Shown here: piece after piece, positions 49,145 through 57,937 of the stretch
Layout: each line of letters opens with the position of its first letter
Position numbering within the stretch: the stretch's first letter is position 1
NCBI RefSeq assembly: GCF_000526215.1
Contig: NZ_JAFQ01000004.1
Span: 6,014,001 to 6,078,000 of the forward strand
Direction of reading: 5' to 3'
Source: Nocardia sp. BMG51109
GTDB taxonomy: Bacteria > Actinomycetota > Actinomycetes > Mycobacteriales > Mycobacteriaceae
DNA: 64,000 nucleotides
Made by a program: the position numbers and the translations under genes
Notes under the pieces: model-generated
Seen by the model: only the letters and a program-made list of their open reading frames with translations
Told to the model about the DNA's origin: nothing
The model's database searches: none

Positions 49145-49825
49145 TCACAGCGTTGCGGCGCCGCCCGCTGTGCCCGAATCCGGGTCGTAGGGCGAGACGA
49201 ACGACGGCCGCAGCACCAGCGTCTGCGGGCTGCCCGGGCGCCGGTGCGGCGGCGCGGCCAGGTGCTCGTTGTTCGCGGTCAACCGGTAGACGATCCGCTC
49301 CAGCGCGGGCAGGACCTCGGTGATCTCCAGGCTGTCGTCGGCGAAGCGGCCGATCAGCGCGTAGGTCATATTGGTCAGCACGAGGCCGACATCGGCGACG
49401 TAGTCGGAGTCGAGGTCGGCGAGCAGCACCCCGGCCGCCGGGAGGATGGCATCGAATCCCTGCTTGTCCAGCCGCCGGGCGCCGCGCACGGAGGAGCGCG
49501 CCAGATAGAAGGCCTTGAGCATCCGGGGATGGCGTTCCCACGGCTCGAACACCGAGCGCAGCAGCCGCAGCAGCCCGTCGCGCAGGCATTCGTCCGCGGT
49601 CGGCTCGGGCAGCGGGGCGTAGGCGTTGGCGGCCATCCACCGCTCGACGGCGGCGAGGATCAGATCGTCCCGGGTCGGGTACAGCTTGTAGACCGTCGTC
49701 AGCGACACCCGCGCGCGGCGGGCGACCTCGCGTAACTGGACCGCCTCGTAGCCGTCCGATTCCAGCAGCTCCAGCACGGTGTCGATGATCTTCGTCGGCG
49801 AATCGCGGTCGTCTGTCCTGCCCAC
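49145..49825 (-). CDS. TetR family transcriptional regulator
   Basis: A 226-residue TetR protein. The HTH is 'IIDTVLELLESDGYEAVQLREVARRARVSLTTVYKLYPTRDDLI', close in style to KstR-type regulators of lipid catabolism. A ligand-binding helical domain follows, ending in a Pro-rich tail. GTG start at 49825. Its own promoter carries GTAA-N5-TTAC rather than the cluster repeat, so control of the catabolic region is not indicated. It could regulate the neighbouring lipase. Confidence 0.85.
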   Translation of the reverse strand: MGRTDDRDSPTKIIDTVLELLESDGYEAVQLREVARRARVSLTTVYKLYPTRDDLILAAVERWMAANAYAPLPEPTADECLRDGLLRLLRSVFEPWERHPRMLKAFYLARSSVRGARRLDKQGFDAILPAAGVLLADLDSDYVADVGLVLTNMTYALIGRFADDSLEITEVLPALERIVYRLTANNEHLAAPPHRRPGSPQTLVLRPSFVSPYDPDSGTAGGAATL

Positions 49826-49849
49826 CCGCTAACGATAGCGAGCCGGGCA

Positions 49850-49862
49850 GTAATCGAGTTAC
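49850..49862. promoter_or_regulatory. Candidate TetR operator in the 49826-50148 gap
   Basis: GTAA-TCGAG-TTAC is an inverted repeat 25 bases before the TetR start and the only symmetry that stands out in this 320-base divergent gap. The rest of the gap (49863-50148) shows no gene or other motif to my eye. Confidence 0.45.
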
Positions 49863-50148
49863 ACCGGTCGACCCCGGCGCGGAGACGGGGGCCCGGACCG
49901 GCTCGGAGGCCGAGCCGATCTCCCCTCCATCGTCCCCCGCGCTCCCGCCGAGGCCCCGTCCGGCCCGACCACCACGTCGACCGGCATTCCGCCGGGCAGC
50001 CGTCGCCGATTCCGGTTGTCCTTGCTGTCCCGGATCCGGTGTGGTAGGCGTACGGTCACTTGAAAGGCTAGGTCTGCGTTGATGTTCGGTGCGGCCGGAT
50101 CCGCGCAGGTTTCGGGCCGGATTCGCGCACGAGAGAGGGGGGCATCCG

Positions 50149-51117
50149 GTGGCCGGCACGCACTACCAGCCGATGCAGGTCTCCACGCTGGAGGTGTCGA
50201 AGTCGGATCGAACCGACTTCTGGGTGGGGCACGTCTGCGGCAATCAGGGCGCCGTGGGCTGCGCTTTCCGAGCCACCCGGGAGTTTCGCGGGGCGACGCG
50301 GGTGCAGCGGCTCGAGGATTTCCGGCTCGGCGACTTCCAGCTGGTCGATTTCGCGTCCACGGGCATCCGGTACGAACGGACCGCGCGGGACGTCCGCGCG
50401 GACGATATCCGCACCGCCCGGCTGGTGATCCCGATCGAGGGGCCGATGGGGCTGTCGCAGGCTGGCGATGCGGTCCGGCTCGATCCGGGGGATATGGGCG
50501 TGATCACCTGGACCCGCCCGATGGCGCTGGAACACGACGACTACGGGCGGGGGTGGATTCTCACCATCCCCGCGGACGACCTGCCCCAACTGCGCGGAGA
50601 CCGCCCGCCGCTGACTCTGGACCCGCGGCGGGCCCTGCCGGCGACCGTCCAGGCGATGATCCGGGAACTGGCCGCGCACCGAGAGACCTTGTCCGCGTGG
50701 GAGTTCGCGCAGATCAGTTCCCGGATCGTCGAACTGCTGGGCGCGTCGCTGGACGACGAGCGCGCCGCCGCGGCGGACCGGCTCGCGGCCATCGCGCGCG
50801 ATGCCCGCACCTACATCGAGAAGTACTCCGACGACCCCACGGTGACGGCGGCGTCGGTCGCCGAGCATCTGGGCTGTTCGCGCCGCGGCCTCGAGCTCGC
50901 CCTGCGGTCCGCGCAGAGCAGCCCGGCGCAGCTGCTGCGGACCGTCCGGTTGCGGCGGGCCCGGCAGCGGCTGCGGGACCGGTTCAACACCGACACCATC
51001 AGCACCATCGCCTTCGACTCCGGGTTCGGCTCGATGTCGGCGTTCAAGGAGGCGTTTCTGCGGGAGTACGGCGTCACCCCGGGGCAGCTGCGCCGCGACG
51101 GGCGGCACGAGCGCTGA
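50149..51117 (+). CDS. AraC family transcriptional regulator
   Basis: A 322-residue regulator with a C-terminal AraC HTH pair: 'VTAASVAEHLGCSRRGLELALR' and 'DTISTIAFDSGFGSMSAFKEAFLREYGVTPGQLR'. The N-terminal part is an AraC-binding-like cupin sensor. GTG 50149 is chosen because GAGAGGGG lies six bases upstream; an earlier in-frame start gives a poorly supported extension. It precedes the GH3 gene by 111 bases on the same strand and may regulate it. Confidence 0.85.
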   Translation: MAGTHYQPMQVSTLEVSKSDRTDFWVGHVCGNQGAVGCAFRATREFRGATRVQRLEDFRLGDFQLVDFASTGIRYERTARDVRADDIRTARLVIPIEGPMGLSQAGDAVRLDPGDMGVITWTRPMALEHDDYGRGWILTIPADDLPQLRGDRPPLTLDPRRALPATVQAMIRELAAHRETLSAWEFAQISSRIVELLGASLDDERAAAADRLAAIARDARTYIEKYSDDPTVTAASVAEHLGCSRRGLELALRSAQSSPAQLLRTVRLRRARQRLRDRFNTDTISTIAFDSGFGSMSAFKEAFLREYGVTPGQLRRDGRHER

Positions 51118-51228
51118 CGGTCGCGACCGGCCGGACGACGCGAGGCCGACCCGTGTCGCCCAGCGTGTCGCGGCGTCGGCTCGGGTAGCTTCGGGCCGGA
51201 GACGCAATCGATACGGACGGGGCAGCGG

Positions 51229-53622
51229 ATGGACGATCGGATCGAGCAGTTGTCGGCGAAGCTGGATCTGGCGGCGAAATTGCGGCTCGTCTCGGGGGCC
51301 GGGATGTTCCGGATGGCGGGTGATCCGGCGCTCGGGCTGGCCGAGATGCCGGTGTCGGACGGGCCGTCCGGGGTGCGCGGCGAGAACTGGGACGAGCGCG
51401 ATCCGTCGGTCAGCCTGCCGTCGGGTACCGCGCTGGCCGCCACCTGGGACCGCGAACTGCTCGACGAGATCGGCGCCCTGATCGCCGCCGAGGCCCGCCG
51501 CAAGAACGTCTACGCGGTCCTGGGCCCGACGGTCAACCTGCACCGGACGCCGTTGGGCGGCAGGCATTTCGAATGCTTCTCCGAGGATCCGATGCTGAGC
51601 GCCGAGATCGCCGCCGCCTACGTGCGCGCCGTGCAGCGGCACGGGGTGAGCGCGTGCCCGAAACATTACGTGGCCAACGACTCCGAGACCGATCGCTTCA
51701 CCGTCGACGTCCGCGCCTCCGAGCGCGCGCTGCGCGAGCTGTACCTGTACCCGTTCGAGCGCAGCGTGCGCGCCGGGGCGTGGATGGTGATGGCGGCGTA
51801 CAACTCGGTCGACGGCCGCACCATGACCGAGAACCCGCTGCTGGACGAGCCGCTCAAGGGCAGTTGGGGTTTCGACGGCGTGGTGGTCTCGGACTGGACC
51901 GCGGTGCGGACCACCGAGGGCGCGGCGCAGGGCACCGACCTGTGCATGCCCGGCCCGCCGATGCTGTGGGGTGAGCCGCTCGCGCAGGCCGTCCGCGCGG
52001 GGACGGTGCCGGAGTCGGCGATCGACGAGAAGGTCCGGCGCATCCTGCGTTTCGCGACACGGGTCGGCGCGCTGGACGGGTCGCCCGCTCCCGCACCGGA
52101 TTTCACCGACGAGCGAGCGCGGCGGCTGGTGCGCCGGGCGGCCGCCGAGGCGATGGTGCTGGTGCGCAACGACGACGTGCTGCCGCTGCGCCCCGGCGGC
52201 ACGGTCGCGCTGCTGGGCCCGTCGGCGGCCGAACCGCGGTTGATGGGCGGCGGCAGCGCCACGGTGATCCCCGCGCACGTCACGACGCCCGTGCAGGGCC
52301 TGGAAACCGTTGTGCCGGTGACGCACACGCCGGGCGTATGGCTGTCGGACGCGTTGTCCCCGATCCCCCTGGAGCTGATCACCGATCCCGAGACCGGCAC
52401 GCCCGGGCTGAGCCTGCGCTACCTGGACGGGGAGACCGTCCTGGACACCCAGCACCGCGGCGCCGCCACTCTGGTGCTGCTCGGTGATACGACGGTGGAG
52501 CGGGCGTCGGCGGTCGAACTGCGCGCCCGGCTGCGGGCCGACGTGGCCGGCGAGTGGCGGCTCGGCGTGGGCGCGCTGGGCCAGGTGCGACTGGAGATCG
52601 ACGGCGAGACCGTCGCGGCGGGGGCGGCCTCGCTGGAGGGCTCCGATCCCATCGGGGCGCTGCTGGATCCGCCGCAGCAGGCCGTCACCCGCACGCTGGC
52701 CGAGGGCCGGGAGGTCGACATCCGGGTCACGGTGAGCGATCTGACCGCCATACCGGGGCTGGGCGTCTTCCTGGGCGTGACGTTCGGCGCCACCCGGCCG
52801 CGGCGGTCGCCGGAGGAGGAGTTCGCGGCCGCCGTGGAGGCGGCGCGGGCGGCCGACACCGCGGTCGTGGTCGTCGGCACCACCGAGCGGATCGAGAGCG
52901 AGGGCGTGGACCGCACCGATCTGCGCCTGCCCGGCCGCCAGGACGACCTCGTCGCCGCGGTGGCGGCGGCGAACCCCCGCACCGTCGTGGTGGTGAATTC
53001 CGGTGCGCCCGTGGAGATGCCGTGGCGCGACGACGTGGCGGCCGTGCTGCTGTCCTGGTTCCCGGGCCAGGAGTTCGGCGCGGCGCTGGCCGATGTGCTG
53101 ACCGGCGCGGCCGAGCCGGGCGGTCGGCTGCCCACCACCTGGCCCAAGACGATGGCCGATGTCCCGGTGCTGAACACCACCCCGGACGAGGACGGTCGGC
53201 TGGCCTACGCGGAGGGCCTGCACGTCGGGTACCGGGCCTGGCTGCGCGCCGGCGTGGAGCCGGCCTACCCCTTCGGGCACGGACTCGGCTACACCACCTG
53301 GGAACTGCGCAATCTGGACGTATCAGGCCGTACGGCCACGGTCACCGTCACCAATATCGGCGAGCGCGCGGGCAAGCAGGTCGTGCAGGCGTACCTGTCC
53401 CGCGAACAGACCGCGATCGAGCGCCCGGTGCGCTGGCTGGCCGCGTTCGAGACCGTCACGCTGGAACCGGGGGAGTCGCGGCGGGTCGAGATCGCGCTGC
53501 CGCAGCGGGTGTTCGAACACTGGACCGAGGACGGCTGGAAGGTCGAGCCCGGCGCCTTCGCCCTGCAGGTCGGGACCTCGGTGATCGCCCTGCCGCTGGC
53601 GGCGGAGATCGTCGTCGCGTGA
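51229..53622 (+). CDS. Glycoside hydrolase family 3 beta-glucosidase-like protein
   Basis: A 797-residue GH3 enzyme. The first barrel contains 'VSDGPSGVRGENWDERDPSVSLPSG', 'LGPTVNLHRTPLGGRHFECFSEDP' and 'KHYVANDSETDR'; the catalytic nucleophile Asp is in 'GVVVSDWTAVR' (near residue 223). The C-terminal alpha/beta sandwich is interrupted by an insertion (about 390-540), as in PA14-containing members, and a fibronectin-III-like domain with 'VTVTNIGERAGKQVVQAY' ends it. No signal peptide is seen, so it should act in the cytoplasm on imported glycosides. Confidence 0.9.
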   Translation: MDDRIEQLSAKLDLAAKLRLVSGAGMFRMAGDPALGLAEMPVSDGPSGVRGENWDERDPSVSLPSGTALAATWDRELLDEIGALIAAEARRKNVYAVLGPTVNLHRTPLGGRHFECFSEDPMLSAEIAAAYVRAVQRHGVSACPKHYVANDSETDRFTVDVRASERALRELYLYPFERSVRAGAWMVMAAYNSVDGRTMTENPLLDEPLKGSWGFDGVVVSDWTAVRTTEGAAQGTDLCMPGPPMLWGEPLAQAVRAGTVPESAIDEKVRRILRFATRVGALDGSPAPAPDFTDERARRLVRRAAAEAMVLVRNDDVLPLRPGGTVALLGPSAAEPRLMGGGSATVIPAHVTTPVQGLETVVPVTHTPGVWLSDALSPIPLELITDPETGTPGLSLRYLDGETVLDTQHRGAATLVLLGDTTVERASAVELRARLRADVAGEWRLGVGALGQVRLEIDGETVAAGAASLEGSDPIGALLDPPQQAVTRTLAEGREVDIRVTVSDLTAIPGLGVFLGVTFGATRPRRSPEEEFAAAVEAARAADTAVVVVGTTERIESEGVDRTDLRLPGRQDDLVAAVAAANPRTVVVVNSGAPVEMPWRDDVAAVLLSWFPGQEFGAALADVLTGAAEPGGRLPTTWPKTMADVPVLNTTPDEDGRLAYAEGLHVGYRAWLRAGVEPAYPFGHGLGYTTWELRNLDVSGRTATVTVTNIGERAGKQVVQAYLSREQTAIERPVRWLAAFETVTLEPGESRRVEIALPQRVFEHWTEDGWKVEPGAFALQVGTSVIALPLAAEIVVA

Positions 53623-53796
53623 GCGCCGGCCGCGTGGTTGGATCTGCTGAGGCACCCGCCGGAGTGACGCAGCGGTAGCTGGCTGGACGGTTGTTCAGTA
53701 CTGTTCGCCGATACGGAACACCCGGCGCGGCGACGGATGCGCTACCGGCGGGTGGGCCACGTGGCACGCACGCGGCACGGATGTGAAGGAGTCGGT

Positions 53797-55863
53797 GTGA
53801 CGGTTTCCCGGCGGTCGATGCTGGCCGGCGGCGCCGCGGCGGTGGCGGCCGGAGTCTCGGGTCTCGCCGCGAACCCGGCGGGCGCGCAACCGGTTCCGGG
53901 TGCGGACGGGCAGCCCTATCTGGTCGGGTGCGGCATCGCCGATGTGACCGGCGCGGTCGCCGGGCAGGGCATGATGGGCTACTCGGAGCTGGACCAGGTG
54001 GCCACCGGCCTGCTCACCCGGTGCTGGGCGCGGGCCTACATCGTCGTGGACCGGGCGACCGGCGACCGGGTGGTGTTCGTCAACGCGGATATCGCCTGCC
54101 TGTTCCAGTCGGTGCATCTGGCGGTGCTGCGGCGGCTGGCGGCGCGCTTCGGCGACCTGTACACCGAGCGCAACGTCAACCTGAACGCCACGCACAACCA
54201 CAACTCCTGCGGCGGCACCGCGCGCGAGTACGCGTATTCGCTGGCCGCCTACGGTTTTCAGCAGAACTCGCACGAGGCCGAGGTGAACGGCATCGTCGCG
54301 GCCGTCGCCGCCGCACACGAGCGGCTGGCGCCCGGCACGGTACTGCTGGGACACGGCGAACTGCACGACGCCAGCGTCAATCGTTCCCGCGCGGCCTTCG
54401 AGGCCAACCCGCCCGAGGACAAGGCGGAACTGCCCGGCGGCATCGACCCGAAGGTGACCGTGCTGCGATTTCGCCAGGGCGGCACGGATATCGGGGCGAT
54501 CACCTGGTTCGCCACCCACGGCACCTCGCTGACCGACGCCAACACGTTGATCTCGGTCGACAACAAGGGCTATGCCAGCTACCGCTGGGAGCACGACGAG
54601 AGGGGCGTGCGCCACCTGGACGGCCCGCCCGGCTTCGTCGCGGCGTTCGCGCAGACCAACGCCGGCGACATGACACCGAACCTGAACCTCATCGCGTGGC
54701 ACCCGTCCGGCCCGACCGAGGACAACCGCGCCAACTGCGCGCTCATCGGCGAACGCCAATATCGGGCCGGCCGTGCGGCTTTCGCGGCGGCGCGGCCGAT
54801 GGGCGCCGGCGGTGTCGACGCGGTGCTGCGGTATGTGGACATGGCCGACACCGCGATCGACGGCGCCTACACCCCGGACGGCAGGCCGGCGCGCACCGCG
54901 CCGGCGATGATGGGCGCGGCGGCCGCGGCGACCAGTTCCGAGGACAACTGGAAGACCCAGCTGGCGTTCCTGCGCGAAGGCGATGCCAACCCGGTGGTGG
55001 CCGCGCTCGGCGGCGTGGACGCGCCGGTGGCGCAGTGGATGCGAGATGTGCAGGCGCCCAAGCTGATCGCGGCGCCGCTGGGCATGCTGCCGCCGCGGCC
55101 GTGGGTGCCCGGTGTGGTGCCGATCCAGATCGTGCGCATCGGCGATCTGGTACTCGCGTCCGGGCCCGCCGAATACACGGTGGTGTCGGGGCTGCGGATC
55201 CGGCGGGTGGTGGCCCGCGCGCTGGCGGTGCCGGTGGAGAACGTGCTGCTGCAGGGCTACGCCAACGGCTACAGCGGGTACGTCACCACGCCCGAGGAAT
55301 ACGTGTCCCAGCAGTACGAGGGCGGGGAGACCCTCTACGGCCGGTGGACGCTGCCGGCCTACCTGCAGGAATTCGACCGGCTGGCCAGCGCCGTGGCGGT
55401 CCGCGCAGACCTCGGCCGCGGTCCCGCGCCGCTGGACTGGTCCTCGGGCGCGCAGCCGAATCTGCTGCCCGCAGTGCCGCCGGACGTGCCCGCGGCGGGG
55501 CACGCGTTCGGTGACGTCCTGACCCAGCCGCAGCCGGGATACCATGCGGCGCAGACGGTTTCGGTGGAGTTCGTGGGCGCCCATCCGAACAACGACTTCC
55601 GTACCGGTGCAACCTACTTCGCGGTGCAGCGCGCCGACGGCGACCGGTGGGCGCGGGCCTACGACGACAACGACTGGTGCACCGAACTGCACTGGTCGCG
55701 CCCGGACGGCCAGCCCGCGGCCTCGGTCATCGAGATCCGCTGGACGATCCCCGACACCGCCGAATCCGGCCGCTACCGCATCGAATACAGCGGCGACAGC
55801 CGGGACGCCGGGGGAGCGACAACACCCTTCACCGGCACCTCGGCCGAGTTCACCGTCGGCTGA
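53797..55863 (+). CDS. Neutral/alkaline ceramidase family protein, Tat-exported
   Basis: A 688-residue neutral ceramidase-like hydrolase. The N-terminus 'VSRRSMLAGGAAAVAAGVSG' followed by 'NPAGAQP' is a twin-arginine signal peptide. 'GCGIADVTGAVAGQGMMGYS' and 'FVNADIACLFQSVHLAV' are typical of the family, and 'NATHNHNSCGG' is the zinc/active-site segment. In described ceramidases it is usually THTHSGPGG, so the Ser position is Asn here with Ser one place later. GTG 53797 follows AAGGAG. It would cleave N-acyl sphingosines or related N-acyl lipids outside the cell. Confidence 0.85.
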   Translation: MTVSRRSMLAGGAAAVAAGVSGLAANPAGAQPVPGADGQPYLVGCGIADVTGAVAGQGMMGYSELDQVATGLLTRCWARAYIVVDRATGDRVVFVNADIACLFQSVHLAVLRRLAARFGDLYTERNVNLNATHNHNSCGGTAREYAYSLAAYGFQQNSHEAEVNGIVAAVAAAHERLAPGTVLLGHGELHDASVNRSRAAFEANPPEDKAELPGGIDPKVTVLRFRQGGTDIGAITWFATHGTSLTDANTLISVDNKGYASYRWEHDERGVRHLDGPPGFVAAFAQTNAGDMTPNLNLIAWHPSGPTEDNRANCALIGERQYRAGRAAFAAARPMGAGGVDAVLRYVDMADTAIDGAYTPDGRPARTAPAMMGAAAAATSSEDNWKTQLAFLREGDANPVVAALGGVDAPVAQWMRDVQAPKLIAAPLGMLPPRPWVPGVVPIQIVRIGDLVLASGPAEYTVVSGLRIRRVVARALAVPVENVLLQGYANGYSGYVTTPEEYVSQQYEGGETLYGRWTLPAYLQEFDRLASAVAVRADLGRGPAPLDWSSGAQPNLLPAVPPDVPAAGHAFGDVLTQPQPGYHAAQTVSVEFVGAHPNNDFRTGATYFAVQRADGDRWARAYDDNDWCTELHWSRPDGQPAASVIEIRWTIPDTAESGRYRIEYSGDSRDAGGATTPFTGTSAEFTVG

Positions 55864-55872
55864 GGGCGGCGT

Positions 55873-56463
55873 TCACCGTGGGGCGAGTGCGGCGCCGAGG
55901 TGGGTGGCCAGGGTGCGCCCGGCCGCGCGGAGGGGGTCGGCCGAACGCAGGGTGCGACTCAGGATGAACGCCCCTTCCAAGGCGCTCAGCATGGCGAGAG
56001 TGAATTCGCGGGCGGGCTCGGGGCGCAGGCCGCGGCGCACGAAGTAGTCCGTGCCCCGGTCGATCCAACCGGCGATGACCTCCGCGGCCACCTCGCGCAG
56101 CCCCGGCTCGCTGTCGGCGATCTCGCCGGCGACCGTGCCGACCGGGCACATGTTCATCCAGCCGGACTGCTCCATCTGCTCGGCCGCCGCGTCGAATGCG
56201 GCGGGAACGGCCTCGCGCAGGTCCTCGTACGGATCCATCAGCAACGGCAGCAGCTGGATGTAGGCGGCTCCGCTGGTGCGCAGCGCCTCGGCGGCGATCT
56301 GTTGCTTGCCCTCGGGGAAGTGGTGATACAGCGAACCGATCGGGGCGCCGGCCGCCGCGGTGAGCTGTTTGACGCTGGTGGCGCCGTAGCCCTGGCGGCG
56401 CATCAACTCGCTCGCTGCGGTCAGGATGCGGGTCCGGGTGCTGGTTGACATCTTCTCCGCCAT
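55873..56463 (-). CDS. TetR family transcriptional regulator (LmrA/YxaF-like)
   Basis: A 196-residue TetR protein with HTH 'RILTAASELMRRQGYGATSVKQLTAAAGAPIGSLYHHFPEGKQQI' and a C-terminal domain with 'GCxVG'-like 'NMCPVGTVAGEIAD', as in the LmrA/YxaF group. It is divergent from the alpha/beta hydrolase at 56520 and separated by 56 bases holding two overlapping palindromes, so it very probably represses that gene and itself. Confidence 0.88.
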   Translation of the reverse strand: MAEKMSTSTRTRILTAASELMRRQGYGATSVKQLTAAAGAPIGSLYHHFPEGKQQIAAEALRTSGAAYIQLLPLLMDPYEDLREAVPAAFDAAAEQMEQSGWMNMCPVGTVAGEIADSEPGLREVAAEVIAGWIDRGTDYFVRRGLRPEPAREFTLAMLSALEGAFILSRTLRSADPLRAAGRTLATHLGAALAPR

Positions 56464-56472
56464 ACCACCACA

Positions 56473-56504
56473 CTAGAGCACATGCTCTAGAGCGGCTGTT
56501 CTAG
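56473..56504. promoter_or_regulatory. Two overlapping TetR operators
   Basis: CTAGAGCA-CA-TGCTCTAG (56473-56490) is a perfect 8-2-8 palindrome. CTAGAGCG-GC-TGTTCTAG (56487-56504) is a near-perfect second one that shares the CTAG at 56487-56490. Together they fill most of the short divergent gap, a strong sign of cooperative repressor binding. Confidence 0.75.
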
Positions 56505-56519
56505 TGGAAGGACTTTTCC

Positions 56520-57362
56520 ATGCCTGTTGTCGACGTCCCCGCGGGCCCCGTGCACTACGTCGAGCACGGCGACGGCCCGCCGGTGGTGCTGCTGCACGGA
56601 TTGCTGATGAACCACACGGTCTGGGACGCGGTGCTGGAGCTGCTGCCGAGCGGGTTCCGCTACATCCGTCCCGACCTGCCGCTGGGTTCGCATCCGGAGC
56701 CGATGCGCGACGAGGCCGACCTGTCCCTGCGCGGCCAGAATGTCCTGATCGCGGATTTCCTTGCGGCGCTGGACCTGCGGGATGTCACGCTGGTGCACAG
56801 CGACTGGGGCGGCGGGCTGTTCCTCACCGCCTACGGGCTCGACGAGCGGGTGTCGCGGCTGATCGTGCTGCCGTGCGAGGCCTTCGACAACTTCCCGCCC
56901 GGGTTCCCCGGCAAGATGGCCGTCCTGCTCCTGCGGGTCCCCGGCGCGCTGCCGATCGGGTTGCGGCAGTTGCGCATCGGCGCCCTGCGGAACTCGCCGC
57001 TGCTGTTCGGGCAGATGGCTCGCGCCCCGATCTCGGACGAGCTGGCGCACGCCTGGACCGCACCGGCCCTGCGCGATCCGCGGATCGGGCGCGACGTGCG
57101 CAAGTACGGCCGCGCGATGCCGGACAAGGCCGAACTCATCGCGAATACCGAAGCGCTGCGGACGTTTCCGGGCCCGGCGCTGGTGCTGTGGTCGTCGGCC
57201 GGCAAGGTGATGCCGCGCGCGCACGGGGCCCGGCTGGCCGAGTTGCTGCCGCACGGCCGCCTGGTCGAGATCGACGAGGCCTACGTGCTGTCGATGCTCG
57301 ATCAGCCCGCGGCGGTGGCGAAGGCGATGGCGGAATTCCTCGGAGCGCCGGACCACCGGTAG
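56520..57362 (+). CDS. Alpha/beta hydrolase-fold protein with altered catalytic triad
   Basis: A 280-residue alpha/beta hydrolase resembling haloalkane dehalogenase-type enzymes. 'VVLLHGLLMNHTVWD' is the oxyanion loop and 'LVHSDWGGGL' the nucleophile elbow with Asp. Where the acid should be the sequence is 'LWSSAGKVMP', and the usual GH motif before the C-terminus reads 'DEAYVLSMLDQP', with Tyr where His is expected. It may therefore be non-hydrolytic or use other residues. Controlled by the divergent TetR through the double operator. Confidence 0.8.
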   Translation: MPVVDVPAGPVHYVEHGDGPPVVLLHGLLMNHTVWDAVLELLPSGFRYIRPDLPLGSHPEPMRDEADLSLRGQNVLIADFLAALDLRDVTLVHSDWGGGLFLTAYGLDERVSRLIVLPCEAFDNFPPGFPGKMAVLLLRVPGALPIGLRQLRIGALRNSPLLFGQMARAPISDELAHAWTAPALRDPRIGRDVRKYGRAMPDKAELIANTEALRTFPGPALVLWSSAGKVMPRAHGARLAELLPHGRLVEIDEAYVLSMLDQPAAVAKAMAEFLGAPDHR

Positions 57363-57457
57363 GCGTGGCCCGGCCCTCGGCCATGGAGGGGATGGTCGAC
57401 AGCCCACGGTTACGGGCGGGCCACGCCTGCGAAACGACACGCCGATACGGTGAGGGA

Positions 57458-57937
57458 GTGCCCAGGAACCCACTGCCCGCCGTGGGCCGCGCCATCGCGC
57501 GCCGTCCCTCGGTCATGCGCGCCGCCCCTGTCGTTGCGGTCCTGGAGCGTGCCGTCCGGCGGCTGACCCGGGGGCGGCACGGGGTCCTCGATCTGGCCGG
57601 GCTGCCGTCGATGCAGCTGACCGTCACGGGGCGCAAGACCGGCCTGGCCCGCACGGTGTCCCTGCTCTACGTCCCGGGCGGCGACGGCACCTACCTGCTG
57701 ATCGGCTCCAATTGGGGCCGCCCCGCCCACCCGGCCTGGTCCGCCAACCTGGACGCCGCCGACCACGCCGAAATCCACAGCGACGGCGAACGTTTCAAGG
57801 TGAGGGTCCACCGCCTGACCGGCCCCGACCGCGACCGCGCCTGGCAGCGCGCCGTCGCCTACTGGCCCGGCTACACCATGGAGCAGCGCCTCGCCGGCCC
57901 CCGCATCTTCCGCATCTACGAACTCACCCGAATCTGA
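57458..57937 (+). CDS. Deazaflavin (F420)-dependent nitroreductase family protein (DDN-like)
   Basis: A 159-residue split-barrel protein of the DDN family. The hallmark is 'MQLTVTGRKTGLARTVSLLYV' followed by 'YLLIGSNWGRPAHPAWSANLDA', which binds F420. It would carry out F420H2-dependent reduction of quinones or other acceptors. GTG 57458 is listed; an in-frame ATG about 25 codons upstream is possible. Its 3' end overlaps the convergent DoxX-repeat gene by 14 bases. Confidence 0.82.
   Translation: MPRNPLPAVGRAIARRPSVMRAAPVVAVLERAVRRLTRGRHGVLDLAGLPSMQLTVTGRKTGLARTVSLLYVPGGDGTYLLIGSNWGRPAHPAWSANLDAADHAEIHSDGERFKVRVHRLTGPDRDRAWQRAVAYWPGYTMEQRLAGPRIFRIYELTRI

Noticed and set aside
49145..49825. 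This TetR as the repressor of the GAGAAT-N3-ATTCTC regulon
   Set aside because: Its own promoter carries a different palindrome (GTAA-N5-TTAC), and it lies outside the cluster beyond a strong terminator. It cannot be excluded, but nothing links it.
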